DNA of 64,000 bases, from NCBI RefSeq assembly GCF_905220415.1, contig NC_059568.1:6386001-6450000 (forward strand), written 5' to 3'. This stretch comes from Colias croceus. Lineage: Eukaryota; Arthropoda; Insecta; Lepidoptera; Pieridae. Positions 37,101-45,857 of the stretch are shown piece after piece. Position 1 is the first letter of the stretch. Every line of letters begins with the position of its first letter. The notes beneath the pieces were generated by a model. That model was not told the DNA's origin. It was given only the letters and a program-made list of their open reading frames with translations, and did no database searches. Position numbers and translations under genes: made by a program.

Positions 37101-40100
37101 ACAATCATAAGCGGTTGCATATTTAAAATGGGAAAGCGGCTAACCGCGCGGTTAGCCGCCCCCGCGGTTAACCGCTAGTGCGTAAGGGCACTTATAATTT
37201 TGATGCAGTTTAAGCGTGTACTCAATAAATTAGCAATGTATTCGATGATATGGATTACTTCCGACTGTTTGACGTAACTCCCTTTGACCCTCTCAATCAC
37301 CATTTGACCCATATTCATTAAATACTTATAAATAGATATAAAATAGAATGCATAATTCAATACTACGGGAAATGTTACATACCTATGTCAAAAACTACAA
37401 TAAAACAATGCATAGATCTAATCTCATTTTAGTGTTAAAAGATTCCAGTAGATTTTTTATAGTACAGAATACCAATCTGTAAATCAAATATTAGATAAAA
37501 TTTAGCTGCAAAATTTAATATTTTTATGAATCTGATGGAACGCGTTTTGCTTCAAACACAACTGAACTAATCAACATTGAAAAATACTATAGAGATCTAG
37601 AGAGATGAAAATCGCTTGCGCTGAGTACGAAACCGTGTCTCATAAAAAATTTACGCACGCAACTGTAGTAAACAAAATCAAAACAATACTTCGCGTTGTG
37701 TGCGTGTCATCACACAAAAATATGAGAGCGACTATTCGTTCGCACACTAGATTGTAAGTGACGTATGTATACAGCACCGCTACAGTTTGTTCTCTTTTTG
37801 TACATATTGCTGCGACACCGGCCCCGCCCCCTAACCATATCTCCCTTTAGTTTCTGTGATCTGTGAAAAATACATTGCATAAGTAATTCGGTTAAATTAT
37901 TTACACATACATAATATAAGTGGGAATATTTGATAAATATTAATGTTATATTAACATATTTGAAGTGTAGTTATTGTTTGAATTAATAAGGCAATAAACG
38001 TGAACCATATCTGCAGTCTGCCGCTACTTATTAATTTATAAGTCTAGCTATATGTATGTAGATCTATTTAGCGTGACTCAACACATGCGTATGCAATCTA
38101 TAAGTACTTAATAATAAAATCATAGGAAAGCCAAAACTGTTTATTGAATATTTCTTAAAATAATACTTGGGTGATCTACAATCGATATTGAAGCCAAAAA
38201 TATACTTTTATAATTTTTGTCTGTTTGTCTGTATGTAGCTATGTCCGGGCTAAACTCAAAAATGACTGCATGGATATAGCTTGAGACTTGAGAAAGGACA
38301 AATGATACGTTTTATCCCGGAAATCCCACGGGAACTACGCGGATTTTTCTTTGATTACGCGGGTGAAGCCGCTGCCGGAAAGCTAGTTGTAAATAACGTA
38401 TTCCAAAGGCATAAGTTTACAAATATATGTTGTTATAGGGATTTGATTAATTACTTGTTATAAATTATAATATATTGTATTACTGGAGCGAGTCACGTTA
38501 CAGTGGAGTCAATCGGGCGATAGTGTGAATAAGGAGATAAGGCACGGTCGAATTGTTTCTCCATGTTGCATGGCTTTACAATTATTTGTGTGTTATACTA
38601 GCGACTACATCCGGTTTTGCACGTATGCCATGAAAGAAAATTATTTTGTAACTCGTTATCGCACTAAATATATTTTATACATCATAATATAGAACCTTCC
38701 GTAAAGTAAAAGCGCCTTATGGTCATATTTGATTTAATCCGTTGAGATAATTTCTACTGATATTTAAACAATATTTACTTTGTTATACTAACTATCAAAA
38801 TACAAATATTATTTTGAAAACAAAAATTATTATCATCACTATTTTTAATTAAATCAGTTACATATTGAACCTGTGTCTTTGTTTTAAATTATTAATTTTA
38901 AAAAGTTAGTGTATAGTAATAATTATCCATACTAATACTAATACTAATCCATACTAATATTATAAATGGGAAAGTAACTCTGTCTGTCTGTCTGTTACTC
39001 AATCACGCCTAAACTACTGAACCAATTTGCATGAAATTTGGTATGGAGATATTTTGATACCCGAGAAAGAACATAGGCCACCTTTTATTGCGAAATATGT
39101 ACCACGGGCAAAGCCGGGGCGGGCCGCTAGTTCAAAATAAAAGTAACATTCACGTGGACATAGAGTTGTCTTAAATATTTAAATATTCAACTCTGGTCTA
39201 CAGTTTGAGTTATTGGATACGCGGTAGATACATCCCACCAATTTTCTTGGTAACCTTTTTATATAAGTTATACATATGTTCATCTCAAATCGTACACGAG
39301 GCAGATACGAACGTCGTATTGTATCACGATCTGTTATTTGACCAATCAACGCACGGGACGATTGCTTAGTTATATATTCAGAGAGCGCATCCTCAATCAA
39401 ACTTGATTACCTTTTGAAGGGGAACAATTTTCTATAAGTAAACACTGCGACGCAGTATAGTGCAATATGCGGTTACAATTGAATAAAATCGTCGCCATAT
39501 CCTTAGCGTATCATGTAACTCGGTGCGTGATATACAGCATTGAAATGATCTTATAACATTTTTGAAAAGCATTCATTTAGTAAAAATTAAAAATTATATA
39601 ATACGGTATTTATACTATAGGTAATTCAAATACGTCGAATAGAAACATCCTCCTTCTAAATTAACGTACGTTTAAAAGTACATTGAAGATAATGTAAAGC
39701 AAAACGTATTCCAATTCATGCGATTTTTAATAAGTAGTTTATTCCATAAGCGCATGCCTTCCAAACTATTAATAACAAATAATAAAGCATTGAAATGAAA
39801 CACTTTAGATATATTCGTTAAGTAACATAAAATGTGCGCACGATTACAGATTTTTTTTTTTGATGCGTTTACGCCATAACAGAATCCAGTTTTGAAAAAT
39901 AAGAATAAATTCAATTCAACCATCAATCAAACGCTGGTAGCAATTATAACAAAATATCGTTACCTTACTAATAAAACCTATACATTTTGAAATCAAAGAA
40001 TAGATGATTAGACATAAACCTAACCATTCGTAGGGAGACGTTGCATTGATTACTCGAAAGAGGGAACACGTTGTATAATTTTGGGCGAACACAAAACGCG

Positions 40101-43100
40101 GATTGGCAACGTCGCGTTGCATGCACATGCTGAATGTTGCTGGGCGAGATATTCACATACATAATATGTTACAAAGCAATCGAACAATATACGATTCGTT
40201 TAAACCCACGCTTCATCGTTTAATGAGGGTTTAAAGCCATACTTTCAAGTGCGACTTTTCCCTAACGCGACCTAGCTTATTGTCAGCGTCGCACGTCGTT
40301 GATACGACGAATTAATATATGCACAAAAGATGTTGATATTTATTCGCATTTCCATGAATATTGTTAAGTATCAAATTAAATAGTTTTATCATCATTTGAA
40401 GTCACATTAGTGGCTCAAATTTAAGTAATTAGTGAAGCCATAATAATGTACTCATTCGACAAATCTCAATTCAATTTCTTGGCAATTGCATTTCAAAGTC
40501 AAAGGTAAACGCATCCCAGTCACAACAGAAATCAATTAATTTCTTATCTATTTAAACAAATCGCCCACACAATACGCCAGATTGAAAGTAATTACAGTAA
40601 TAGAATATTTTCTTTTACACTTTTTAAAAACGAATTTATTAGGTACTAATTTTATCCCAAAATATATATTGAGTTACAGAGTCACACAATACACCAGAAA
40701 ACAAAAAATAGAAACCCATTCATTTTTTTTTTCTTTATACAGAAAGATTTATGGACCCCCCGACACCGATTAAACAATCTCAAAACACAACTGACCTTGA
40801 TACGTCCTGTACGAGTGGTGCTCTACGTCCACCGCGATCTCATCCACTTGTCTGAGGTGTTCAACCAAAGCGTCAACCTGAGACTCCGTGTCAATGTACG
40901 TCAACTTCGTGTTCTCCAACGAAGGACTTAGCTTCGGCTCCTCTTCATCTGGATCTATGAACTTAAACGGCGGCACGTATAAATCCAACTCCATCCTATA
41001 TGGATGTTCAATTCTGTGGAAAAATTTATTAAAATGAAATATAAGAAACACCGTGCATTCTTGTCCTTAACTCATTGAGCCCCGAGCGGCCCGATCGGGC
41101 CAGACACAGTAGATTTTCTATTGTGTCTATGATTCCGGGGGCTGAGTTATTAACGAAACAAGATTATATGCAACCTTATATAAAAATTTAACTTACCCCA
41201 CAGCTTCACCTTCATCGTTGTATATTATGTTTAACGTCAACGGTTTGATGTTATTTGGCTTATCGGAAATTTTTGGTACCCACAAGTTTTCAGAATTATC
41301 AACTGGGTCCTTAAAAAACAACTGTGGTCTTGGAATGTTTTTCGCTCCAATAAACATTGTTGACCCCACCTACAAAAACAAGGAATCCATATCAGCATAT
41401 ACAAAGGCAGGTTAATTCGAAAGAAATGTATAGATATGGCCAACTTTTATTAACTTCAATATTAATTATTTAAATATCCAATTGAAGTTACTTAAATTTC
41501 TTGCCTACTCAACATTAAATCAAATCAATACAATGTACAATTACAATTACCTGTATTTTCGTGATGACAGGTGCATTGTTCCACTTGGCGCTAGGATTAG
41601 CAACAAAGTTGGAACCTGTGTTGTCTCCACAAACCCCATCTATGTTTATGTGTATACGATCCAGCATGTAATCGTTGGCGTCGATTACTTTTTCCGTATT
41701 GTTGTCATTGTCTTTGCTGTTGTGCAGTGAGAATGCATTATAAGTACACATTTGTGATATTCAGCATTTAATATATCACGGTACAATGTTTACATATTTT
41801 TTTTTCATTCATAAATTTCTCATTTATTTATAAAGTACACAAGACACAAAAATATGAGTGTTGACTTTTAAGTTATTGATTCTGCTAATATTAGTAGTGT
41901 AGATGGATGTTAGTTTACTCTTTTAGGTTAATAACAAAGTACAGATTTTGATGAAACTTGTTCTTTTTACTTATATTACTGGAATATTTTAAACATTTAT
42001 TTTTTTTTAAATTTTCTAACAAAACTTTTCAGAAAAATACAATTTTCTGATTTACAAGGTGACTTGATGTAAAATCTAACATAAGTGTTATATAGACAGA
42101 CAATATTTACAGCATGTACCTAATCAAGAAGGGAAATAAAAGATTTCGCATTCAGCAATATAATGAAATTCTTAGCAAGTTTAAAATGTAATAAGAAAAA
42201 CACTTATTATATCAAGTAACTACAGGCATAAATATACATAAATAGAAAATTGCATGTTACTGTAAATAAATCAGAGTAGCTTAATAATATTATCATGCTG
42301 TTCTGCATGTAATTCATACAAAACTATTAATTACTAGCTTCCGACCGCAGCTTCGCCCGCGTAGTTAAAGAAAGTCCGCTAAAGTTCCTAGGGTTAAGCC
42401 ATTTCCTTTCTTAAGTCTTAAGCTATCTCTATCTCTTCTTAACAGGTTCAGAAGTTTTCATCCAAATAAGTTCAGTAGTTTATGGCGTGAAGAAAAGCGA
42501 GACAGATAGACAAACAGATATACTTTCATATTTATAATATTAAGTAGGGATTATTACATGTTAAGAAATTAGATTTTTGAACAATGTCCATGACAAGTTG
42601 TTATGGAAAAATAAATTAAAGTGAACCAATTTTAATGATCTGATCTCAGATTTTTGTTTCCTTCAGATCAATTTGACAAAACAGAGGTTTTATAAAATAT
42701 GGGTAACTTTTTTGAATACTTGTTTTGCTGATACTTTGAAGTTAGTTAACATTGTTTACTGCTGTGCTCATTATATAACAAGATAAAAATTCGCAGTTTT
42801 ATAAGCAATTTATGAATGAATAAAAATAAATTACCTATATGTATTTTTCAATTTTCAAATCTGAGTATTGCTTCTATTTATGTTGTATTATTGTTTTTAC
42901 AAAAAGATATTATAAGCCAAAATATACTCTAGGGTAGCTTGTAATTATGATAAAGCAATAAAATGAATAACATGAAACATCGCAGAGCGAAATGACATTG
43001 CAAATGCATTAAAGATATTGAATAAATGTTTACGACCAAGTCCTTTCTTCCTTTCATGATAAACAATAATCATGTATGTATAGCAATATTATTGTCCATA

Positions 43101-45643
43101 AAATTAAAAACCCACACAGTTCCCGTTCCCGTGGGATTTCCGGGATTGCCTCATTTTCCCGGGATAAAAAGTAGCCTATGACCTTTCTCGGGTATCAAAA
43201 TATCTCTATACCAAATTTCATGCAAATTGATTCAGTAGTTAAGGCGTGATTGAGTAACAGACAGACAGACAGAGTTACTTTCGCATTTATAATATTAGTA
43301 TGGATAGTATGGATAAAGATTCTTCAGTCACAAAGCGGTAAAGTAAGTATGATGGAAAATTTTGATATTGTTTCTATAAACACGGAATATTTTTCAGAAT
43401 CCTTGAATTTTGATGAAATTTGTAATTCATGAATGGTATGGATCATAACAATATACCGAACAAAGAATATATTGTTCTATATCAGTTCCAAATTTATTTA
43501 CACCTTTCAATTCATATTGTAACCCCCTGTATATATACTCTCGTCCGTGGCTTCGCCCGCTATCTCTAAAACAATTTGAGATTTAAACTATCCTATCTCT
43601 CAAGTTGGATCAAACTGTACATGGTGTGCGAATTTTATTATAATCGGTTAAGTGGTTTAGGAGTCCAATGCGGACAACCCTTGTGACATGAGATTTATAT
43701 ATATTAGAGAAGAAGAAGATATATATATACTGACATATCAAATGACAGCATGGTGATTATGCCATCTAACAATATATTCTAAATGCTTTATACTCTGCTC
43801 AAATAATTTCAACATAGACATATTGCAAAATGATTATACAGATATCTTGAACACACAATTCACACAAAATTATATAAAAGAGAATTAAAACTGGACATAT
43901 TTAACAATCACTTACGTTAAATAGATATACAACAATATATTTATTGAAGGCATTGAAGTTTTGAGGTCAAATGTGGCATAAATTCATTCATAAGTACCAA
44001 CCCATGCTAAACCTTCACACACATAGTATGATAAACATTGTTTTGGTTTTCAAATATGCTGTACAACAATTACAAAATATAACTACACTTACGTCTTAAA
44101 CTTGACTGTTGGAAGATCATTGACCACTATATTGTTTGATTGTACAATAGCATTTTCGCTTATTTGGTACGTTACAACATTGAAATCATTGAAGGTTTTG
44201 AACACTCTGTATGATGTTTTTATTGGCATTGTATTTACTGATTTGATTGACTTTGTAACTGACATGTATCCATCCTGAAATATAAATTGCATGTGATAAT
44301 GCTATCAATTGTAAATAACAACAATGTTGTTCAAAATAAAAAGGTCTTAGATTGAAATATAAATAGTGATTGTATAACAAAACTATTCTTTCATTTTAAC
44401 TTTATGATATATGAAGAATATGGATAAAACAAGCCTAATGATTTAGACCAATTTTGAAGGAATTTATTGAATAATGAAAAAGTAGACTTTTATAAAAACA
44501 AAAGTTTTACTATTTTGAACAAAGACTTGAGTGAAGTAATATTTCTTGTCAAAATCATGTTTACGTGAAGATTCGTGATAACTAGACATCGGATTATATG
44601 CACGAACAAAATGCCAAAATATGCATGCAAATATGCACTAAAAAAGGCCGAAATATGCACTAAAACGACTGATATGCCTAAAATATGCACAATACAAAAT
44701 CAAAAAACCTTTATTATTACCAGCGAAATTCTGTGGCAATATACAATTAAGCATTTTTACCAAATTTTCGAGCGCAAATTTGTAACGTTTGTCACCCGCG
44801 AGGCCAGTGTTGTCACCTTAGACCATTTCGGGCTAAAACTAGCCCTTTCTTGGAATTTAAGCCGTGTTTTAAGTTTTAGGCCCCAAAAGGGTAATCTAGC
44901 CATTCAAAAGAATGGCTCAAAATTAACTTAAAATGGAGCCCATTTTGTATTTTTGCCATTTTACCTGCCAAAATAGGGTTTGTTTACTCGCTGAGCGTTC
45001 TGATTGGCTAATAAAGGTTAGTCAACCAATCAAAACTCCTGCTATTTAATTAACGAAATATGCACGATTGGGGAAAAAGGCTAAAATATGCACTAACGTC
45101 GTAAATAGAGAGTTTTATACATTTGCATATGCAAACATGCAAATGCATATAATCCGATGTCTAGTGATAACATTACTCTGAACTTAAAAAGAAGTCAAAA
45201 TATTAGAGCTAAGTATTATAACTCTAACAAACTAGTTTTTATTACTTCATTAATGGCAAATCGTTAATTCGCCAATGTAATATTTTTTTTTGAATCATAA
45301 ACCTACATGATCTTCAAAGAGTCCATCAAGTGAGCCCTATTATTTCAAGTCGAGCAATATCTTTTTTAAATAAATGGGATTGGGCGAAGCGAGAAACATA
45401 CATTCCAACAAATTCTGATCTGAGCGAAGAAAATAGAAAGTATTTTAAGTGGCCCTTGTATCCCCGAAAGTTCTTCAAACTATTGCGACCATTATTTTGA
45501 TAAAGTAGGTAGACTGAAGTTACTAATTCAGATTTTCGTTAAAAACACATGCATAATGTATTAACAAACAGTACCTGTACCTGAGTTACAGATTTCAAAT
45601 GTGGATAGAACTCAGGGGCTTCTGGATTTAAAACAGAATCCAT
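20901..45643 (-). CDS. Rrp6: Rrp6/EXOSC10 nuclear exosome 3'-5' exoribonuclease (14 exons)
   Basis: Catalytic DEDD-Y subunit of the nuclear RNA exosome, acting in rRNA, snoRNA and other nuclear RNA processing and decay. Exons in transcript order: 45643-45575 (or -45581), 44274-44093, 41716-41551, 41369-41197, 41013-40796, 31427-31309, 28150-27987, 27626-27443, 27017-26869, 24864-24726, 24283-24156, 22541-22427, 21631-21554, 21368-20901. All phases join, giving about 783 residues. Domains: PMC2NT-like N terminus (GYMSV...FKTFNDFN, NDYMLDRI); exonuclease domain with Asp259/Glu261 (AVDVEHHSYR), Asp317 (FHGAEMDVQWL) and Tyr382/Asp386 (YARMDTHYLLYI); HRDC domain (ALRLLYKWRDSQARE, LLPNHMLLALAEALP); and a Lys-rich, low-complexity C-tail. 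All four acidic catalytic residues and the Tyr are present. Length is slightly below that of vertebrate EXOSC10. Intron 5 (31428-40795) is 9.4 kb and repeat-filled. Confidence 0.95.
21797..21960 (+). mobile_element. SINE body fragment without its tRNA head
   Basis: Matches the non-tRNA body of the SINE at 63488-63697, in the opposite orientation. Shared blocks are TGGAGACGAAGAAAA, GACACAGAAGG, TGATCACCTACTTGTCCCT and ATCGATCAGTGAAAC. The A and B boxes are missing, so it is 5' truncated. It lies in an Rrp6 intron, directly before a TTAA-bounded MITE. Confidence 0.75.
21960..22045. mobile_element. Miniature TTAA-bounded element, copy 1 (86 bp)
   Basis: Bounded by TTAA on both sides. The inside starts CCCATTGAGCCCC and ends GGGGCCTGAGTTA, which are imperfect inverted repeats, with GCGGCCCGATCGG in between. 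A second copy is at 41067-41153. TTAA targets are typical of piggyBac-like elements; that class is inferred. Confidence 0.6.
22656..22815. repeat. Dispersed repeat, partner of 29484-29636 (inverted)
   Basis: The reverse complement shares CCGAGCACACGTGTCAGAAG, AGATTCAAAGATA-like, ACGCGAC and ACGCGCCTAAA blocks in the same order with 29484-29636. Both lie in Rrp6 introns. The class is unknown. Confidence 0.55.
22965..24140 (-). mobile_element. RTE-like retroposon interrupted by two nested insertions
   Basis: The two halves, 22965-23056 (AACGCACAGCCCAAACCACT, GGGCTGAAATTTGGCATGC) and 24018-24140 (AGGACATAGGCGTCC, GAAGCTGCGGGCAACAGCTA), are the two sides of one common lepidopteran retroposon. 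The insert at 23057-24017 ends with AATAAATATAA and a TTGAAT repeat tail, so it is a SINE-like insertion. It is itself split by the MITE at 23225-23956. Confidence 0.65.
23225..23956. mobile_element. TA-target MITE, 732 bp, TIR TACCCGGCGCGGC
   Basis: The left end TACCCGGCGCGGC plus ATGATCCCTATGACA matches the reverse complement of the right end (TGTCATAGGGATCAT ... GCCGCGCCGGGTA). TA dinucleotides flank both sides (23223-23224 and 23957-23958). The sub-terminal motif AAGATGAT(C/T) is shared with the MITE at 25122-25751. The TSD suggests Tc1/mariner-type mobilisation. Confidence 0.75.
24899..25121 (+). mobile_element. RTE-type truncated retroposon hosting a MITE
   Basis: Begins CTAGCTTTCCGCCGGCGGC, passes GTTCCCGTTCCCGTGGAAT and an AAACAAACAAACAAAC run, and ends CCTCTTTATAATATTA. 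The last bases resume at 25752 after the MITE. Lies in an Rrp6 intron. Confidence 0.7.
25122..25751. mobile_element. TA-target MITE, 630 bp, TIR TAGTCCTTTCCACCTA
   Basis: Left TAGTCCTTTCCACCTAAGAT and the right reverse complement TAGTCCTTTCCACCTATGAT are near identical, followed on both sides by a GTGACAC block. It sits inside the 3' tail of an RTE-like retroposon: flank ATAATAT-TA on the left, TA-GTGTAGAC on the right. The uninterrupted tail TATAATATTAGTGTAGAT at about 31623-31640 is the empty site. Confidence 0.85.
26343..26819. mobile_element. TTAA-bounded MITE with perfect 19-bp terminal repeats
   Basis: The left terminus TTAAGAGGAGGCTCCCTAA is the exact reverse complement of the right terminus TTAGGGAGCCTCCTCTTAA. 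The TTAA at each end is consistent with a piggyBac-type target. The right end is only about 50 bp from the donor of Rrp6 exon 26869-27017. Confidence 0.75.
29484..29636. repeat. Dispersed repeat, partner of 22656-22815
   Basis: Second copy of the same repeat, with GCCGAGCACACGTGTCAGAA near one end and CAACGCGCCTAAAG at the other. The middle is more diverged than the ends. Confidence 0.55.
29704..30200 (+). mobile_element. RTE-type truncated retroposon with (CAGA)n
   Basis: Starts CTAGCTTCCGCCCGCGACTC, contains about 13 tandem CAGA units near 30009-30062, then GGTTTGGTATCGATCCAGTA and AGAATTGACCCTTCTACAG, and ends near TATAATATTATGTATAG. The partial copy at 30952-31265 shares the same blocks. 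Confidence 0.75.
30397..30810 (-). mobile_element. 5'-truncated LINE fragment with poly(A) and 13-bp TSD
   Basis: A run of about 18 T at 30397-30414 is the poly(A) of a minus-strand insertion. TGCGTCGCGCGGC flanks it at 30384-30396 and 30811-30823. The inside is GC-rich (GGGTGAACTGAAGGTTCACC, GCGTCCCCCCTTGACGGGGA) and holds a 94-codon minus-strand frame rich in Arg and Ala, probably the LINE's terminal coding or 3' region. Family not certain; possibly R1-like. Confidence 0.75.
30952..31265 (+). mobile_element. RTE-type retroposon, 5'-truncated copy
   Basis: Shares AGAACAACGTCTATGGATAA, CCAAGTTTCATCGAAATCGA, the CAGA microsatellite (about 31117-31147) and GGTATCGATCCAGTAACACC with 29704-30200. 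It ends about 45 bp before the donor of Rrp6 exon 31309-31427. Confidence 0.7.
31709..31930 (+). mobile_element. RTE-type truncated retroposon
   Basis: AGCTGCTCCGCGCGGTTTCA at the start, GGGCTATCTAACACCGAAAG in the middle, and CAGCTTTATAATATTAGTAT at the end. Directly upstream (31479-31636) is another family member ending CTCTTTATAATATTAGTGTA. Both lie in Rrp6 intron 5. Confidence 0.75.
32210..32962. mobile_element. PIF/Harbinger-like MITE with ~115-bp TIRs, TSD TTA
   Basis: The left end GTGCTGATTTACACAGGGTC and the right end GACCCTGTGTAAATCAGCAC are inverted repeats. The repeat continues with few mismatches for over 100 bp (GTCAGTAACTGACTACAAAT, CCCTGTGTAAACAGATTTGA). TTA flanks both sides (32207-32209 and 32963-32965), the usual three-base target of the PIF/Harbinger class. 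No ORF is retained. Confidence 0.8.
32327..32384. repeat. Perfect 26-bp-arm hairpin inside the MITE
   Basis: The arms 32327-32352 and 32359-32384 are exactly complementary around AATTTC. The stem includes GTCGCGGCGCC / GGCGCCGCGAC, so it is unusually GC-rich for the region. Confidence 0.85.
33212..34960. other. Repeat-rich stretch of Rrp6 intron 5
   Basis: Holds an eroded RTE-type start (33212-33345, CCTGCGGTTTCACCCGC), then a region in which TCACCA occurs repeatedly before the MITE at 34371 and TGGTGA repeatedly after it, suggesting a large inverted arrangement. No exon is supported here. Confidence 0.35.
34371..34626. mobile_element. MITE with AACCGACTTCAAA ends, copy 1
   Basis: Starts AACCGACTTCAAAAAAAGGA and ends TTTGAAGTCGGTTGTTTTT, an inverted pair. 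The inside carries GAGGAGGTTATCAATTCGGC, TTCGATGCGGGATGGTGTCG and GGATAGGCCCAGTAG. A close copy is at 35516-35772. The AACCGAC...GGAGGAGGTTATCAATTCGGC block also occurs inside both ~1.2-kb elements (near 19562 and 57066). Confidence 0.75.
35516..35772. mobile_element. MITE with AACCGACTTCAAA ends, copy 2
   Basis: Same element as 34371-34626, same orientation, about 1.1 kb away, with small differences (a shorter T-run, an added GT in GTACAGTGTACACC, ATTCGG versus ATTTGG). Both lie in Rrp6 intron 5. Confidence 0.75.
35937..36098 (+). repeat. Dispersed GC-rich repeat, copy 2
   Basis: Opposite-strand copy of 10678-10816, longer at the end with AGCTATGCAATAGCTTA. It lies in the large Rrp6 intron 5. 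It has an AAGCTATTGCAT/ATGCAATAGCTT pair of inverted ends. Confidence 0.7.
36495..36640. repeat. Dispersed repeat with GGAGCCATCCATAAATTACG
   Basis: A recognisable insect repeat motif (CCATCCATAAATTACGTCAC) followed by C-runs (CCCCTCCCCCCG, CCCCTCCCCCCTTTGGGACG) and ACGTCACACATTTTTC. The two ends share ACGTCACAC in the same direction. Class not determined. Confidence 0.4.
37019..37186. mobile_element. Fold-back MITE, GC-rich, about 168 bp
   Basis: The left arm starts TTACGCACTAGCGGTTAACC and the right arm ends GGTTAACCGCTAGTGCGTAA. Both arms contain GCGGCTAACCGCGCGGTTAG. The short middle (GCTTTTATGATTAGTGCGTA ... AATCATAAGCGG) also folds back. No clear TSD was found because the ends are themselves mirror images. 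Confidence 0.75.
38195..38392 (-). mobile_element. RTE-type truncated retroposon
   Basis: Minus-strand copy containing TCTGTTTGTCTGTATGTAGC, TTTATCCCGGAAATCCCACG and GAAGCCGCTGCCGGAAAGCT. It lies in Rrp6 intron 5. Confidence 0.6.
38939..39133 (-). mobile_element. RTE-type truncated retroposon
   Basis: Minus-strand copy: ATACTAATATTATAAATGGG, CTGTCTGTCTGTCTG, CGCCTAAACTACTGAACCAA, and CGGGCCGCTAGTTC at the end. It is the mirror of the plus-strand copy at 43108-43305. Confidence 0.7.
41067..41153. mobile_element. Miniature TTAA-bounded element, copy 2 (87 bp)
   Basis: Same family as 21960-22045: TTAACTCATTGAGCCCC at one end, GGGGGCTGAGTTATTAA at the other, and the shared core CAGATTTTCTATTGTGT or AGATTTTCTATTGTGT. 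It lies in the short Rrp6 intron between exons 41197-41369 and 40796-41013, so that intron carries little else. Confidence 0.6.
42335..42552 (+). mobile_element. RTE-type truncated retroposon
   Basis: Plus-strand copy from TACTAGCTTCCGACCGCAGC to CATATTTATAATATTAAGTA, in the Rrp6 intron between 41717 and 44092. The remainder of this intron is AT-rich without recognised exons. Confidence 0.65.
43108..43308 (+). mobile_element. RTE-type truncated retroposon
   Basis: CCCACACAGTTCCCGTTCCC at the start, CCTTTCTCGGGTATCAAAAT in the middle, and CGCATTTATAATATTAGTAT at the end, with ACAGACAGACAGACAG before the tail. A further eroded relative is at 43538-43710. Confidence 0.7.
44583..45163. mobile_element. 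hAT-like MITE, 581 bp, copy 1 (TSD GTGATAAC)
   Basis: Starts TAGACATCGGATTATATGCA and ends TGCATATAATCCGATGTCTA. The 8-bp duplication GTGATAAC lies at 44575-44582 and 45164-45171. The inside repeats ATATGCAC and has a region CTGATTGGCTAATAAAGG...CCAACCAATCA-like with inverted CCAAT boxes. It lies in Rrp6 intron 1, about 300 bp upstream of exon 2. A 118-codon ORF inside is not a gene. Confidence 0.92.
45164..45574. other. Rrp6 intron 1, part next to exon 1
   Basis: After the hAT-like MITE this stretch is AT-rich with no exon or repeat that I recognise. Exon 1 ends in a tandem donor, CAG-GTACAG-GTACTG. Confidence 0.5.
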
Positions 45644-45857
45644 ATTGGAACACAAACGAAACAAAAAGATGGAAAAAAAAACTAAACTATTTCTTTTGTA
45701 ACACGCGTGAGATGAGCTGTGATTTGTGAAGAATGGTGAAGAATGAACAAAACAAATTCGATGTAACTGAACGACTTGCACAGATTAAAAATTTAACTCT
45801 CCATAGACTTTCCTCAGATTACAGACCTTACAGAATTGTCTATGAAAATAACACTAA

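Noticed and set aside
44575..44931. 118-codon ORF, nearly repeated as a 141-codon ORF at 62673-63098
   Set aside because: Both lie inside the two hAT-like MITE copies. The frame is built from repeated ATATGCAC units and has no domain, so it is transposon filler and not a gene.
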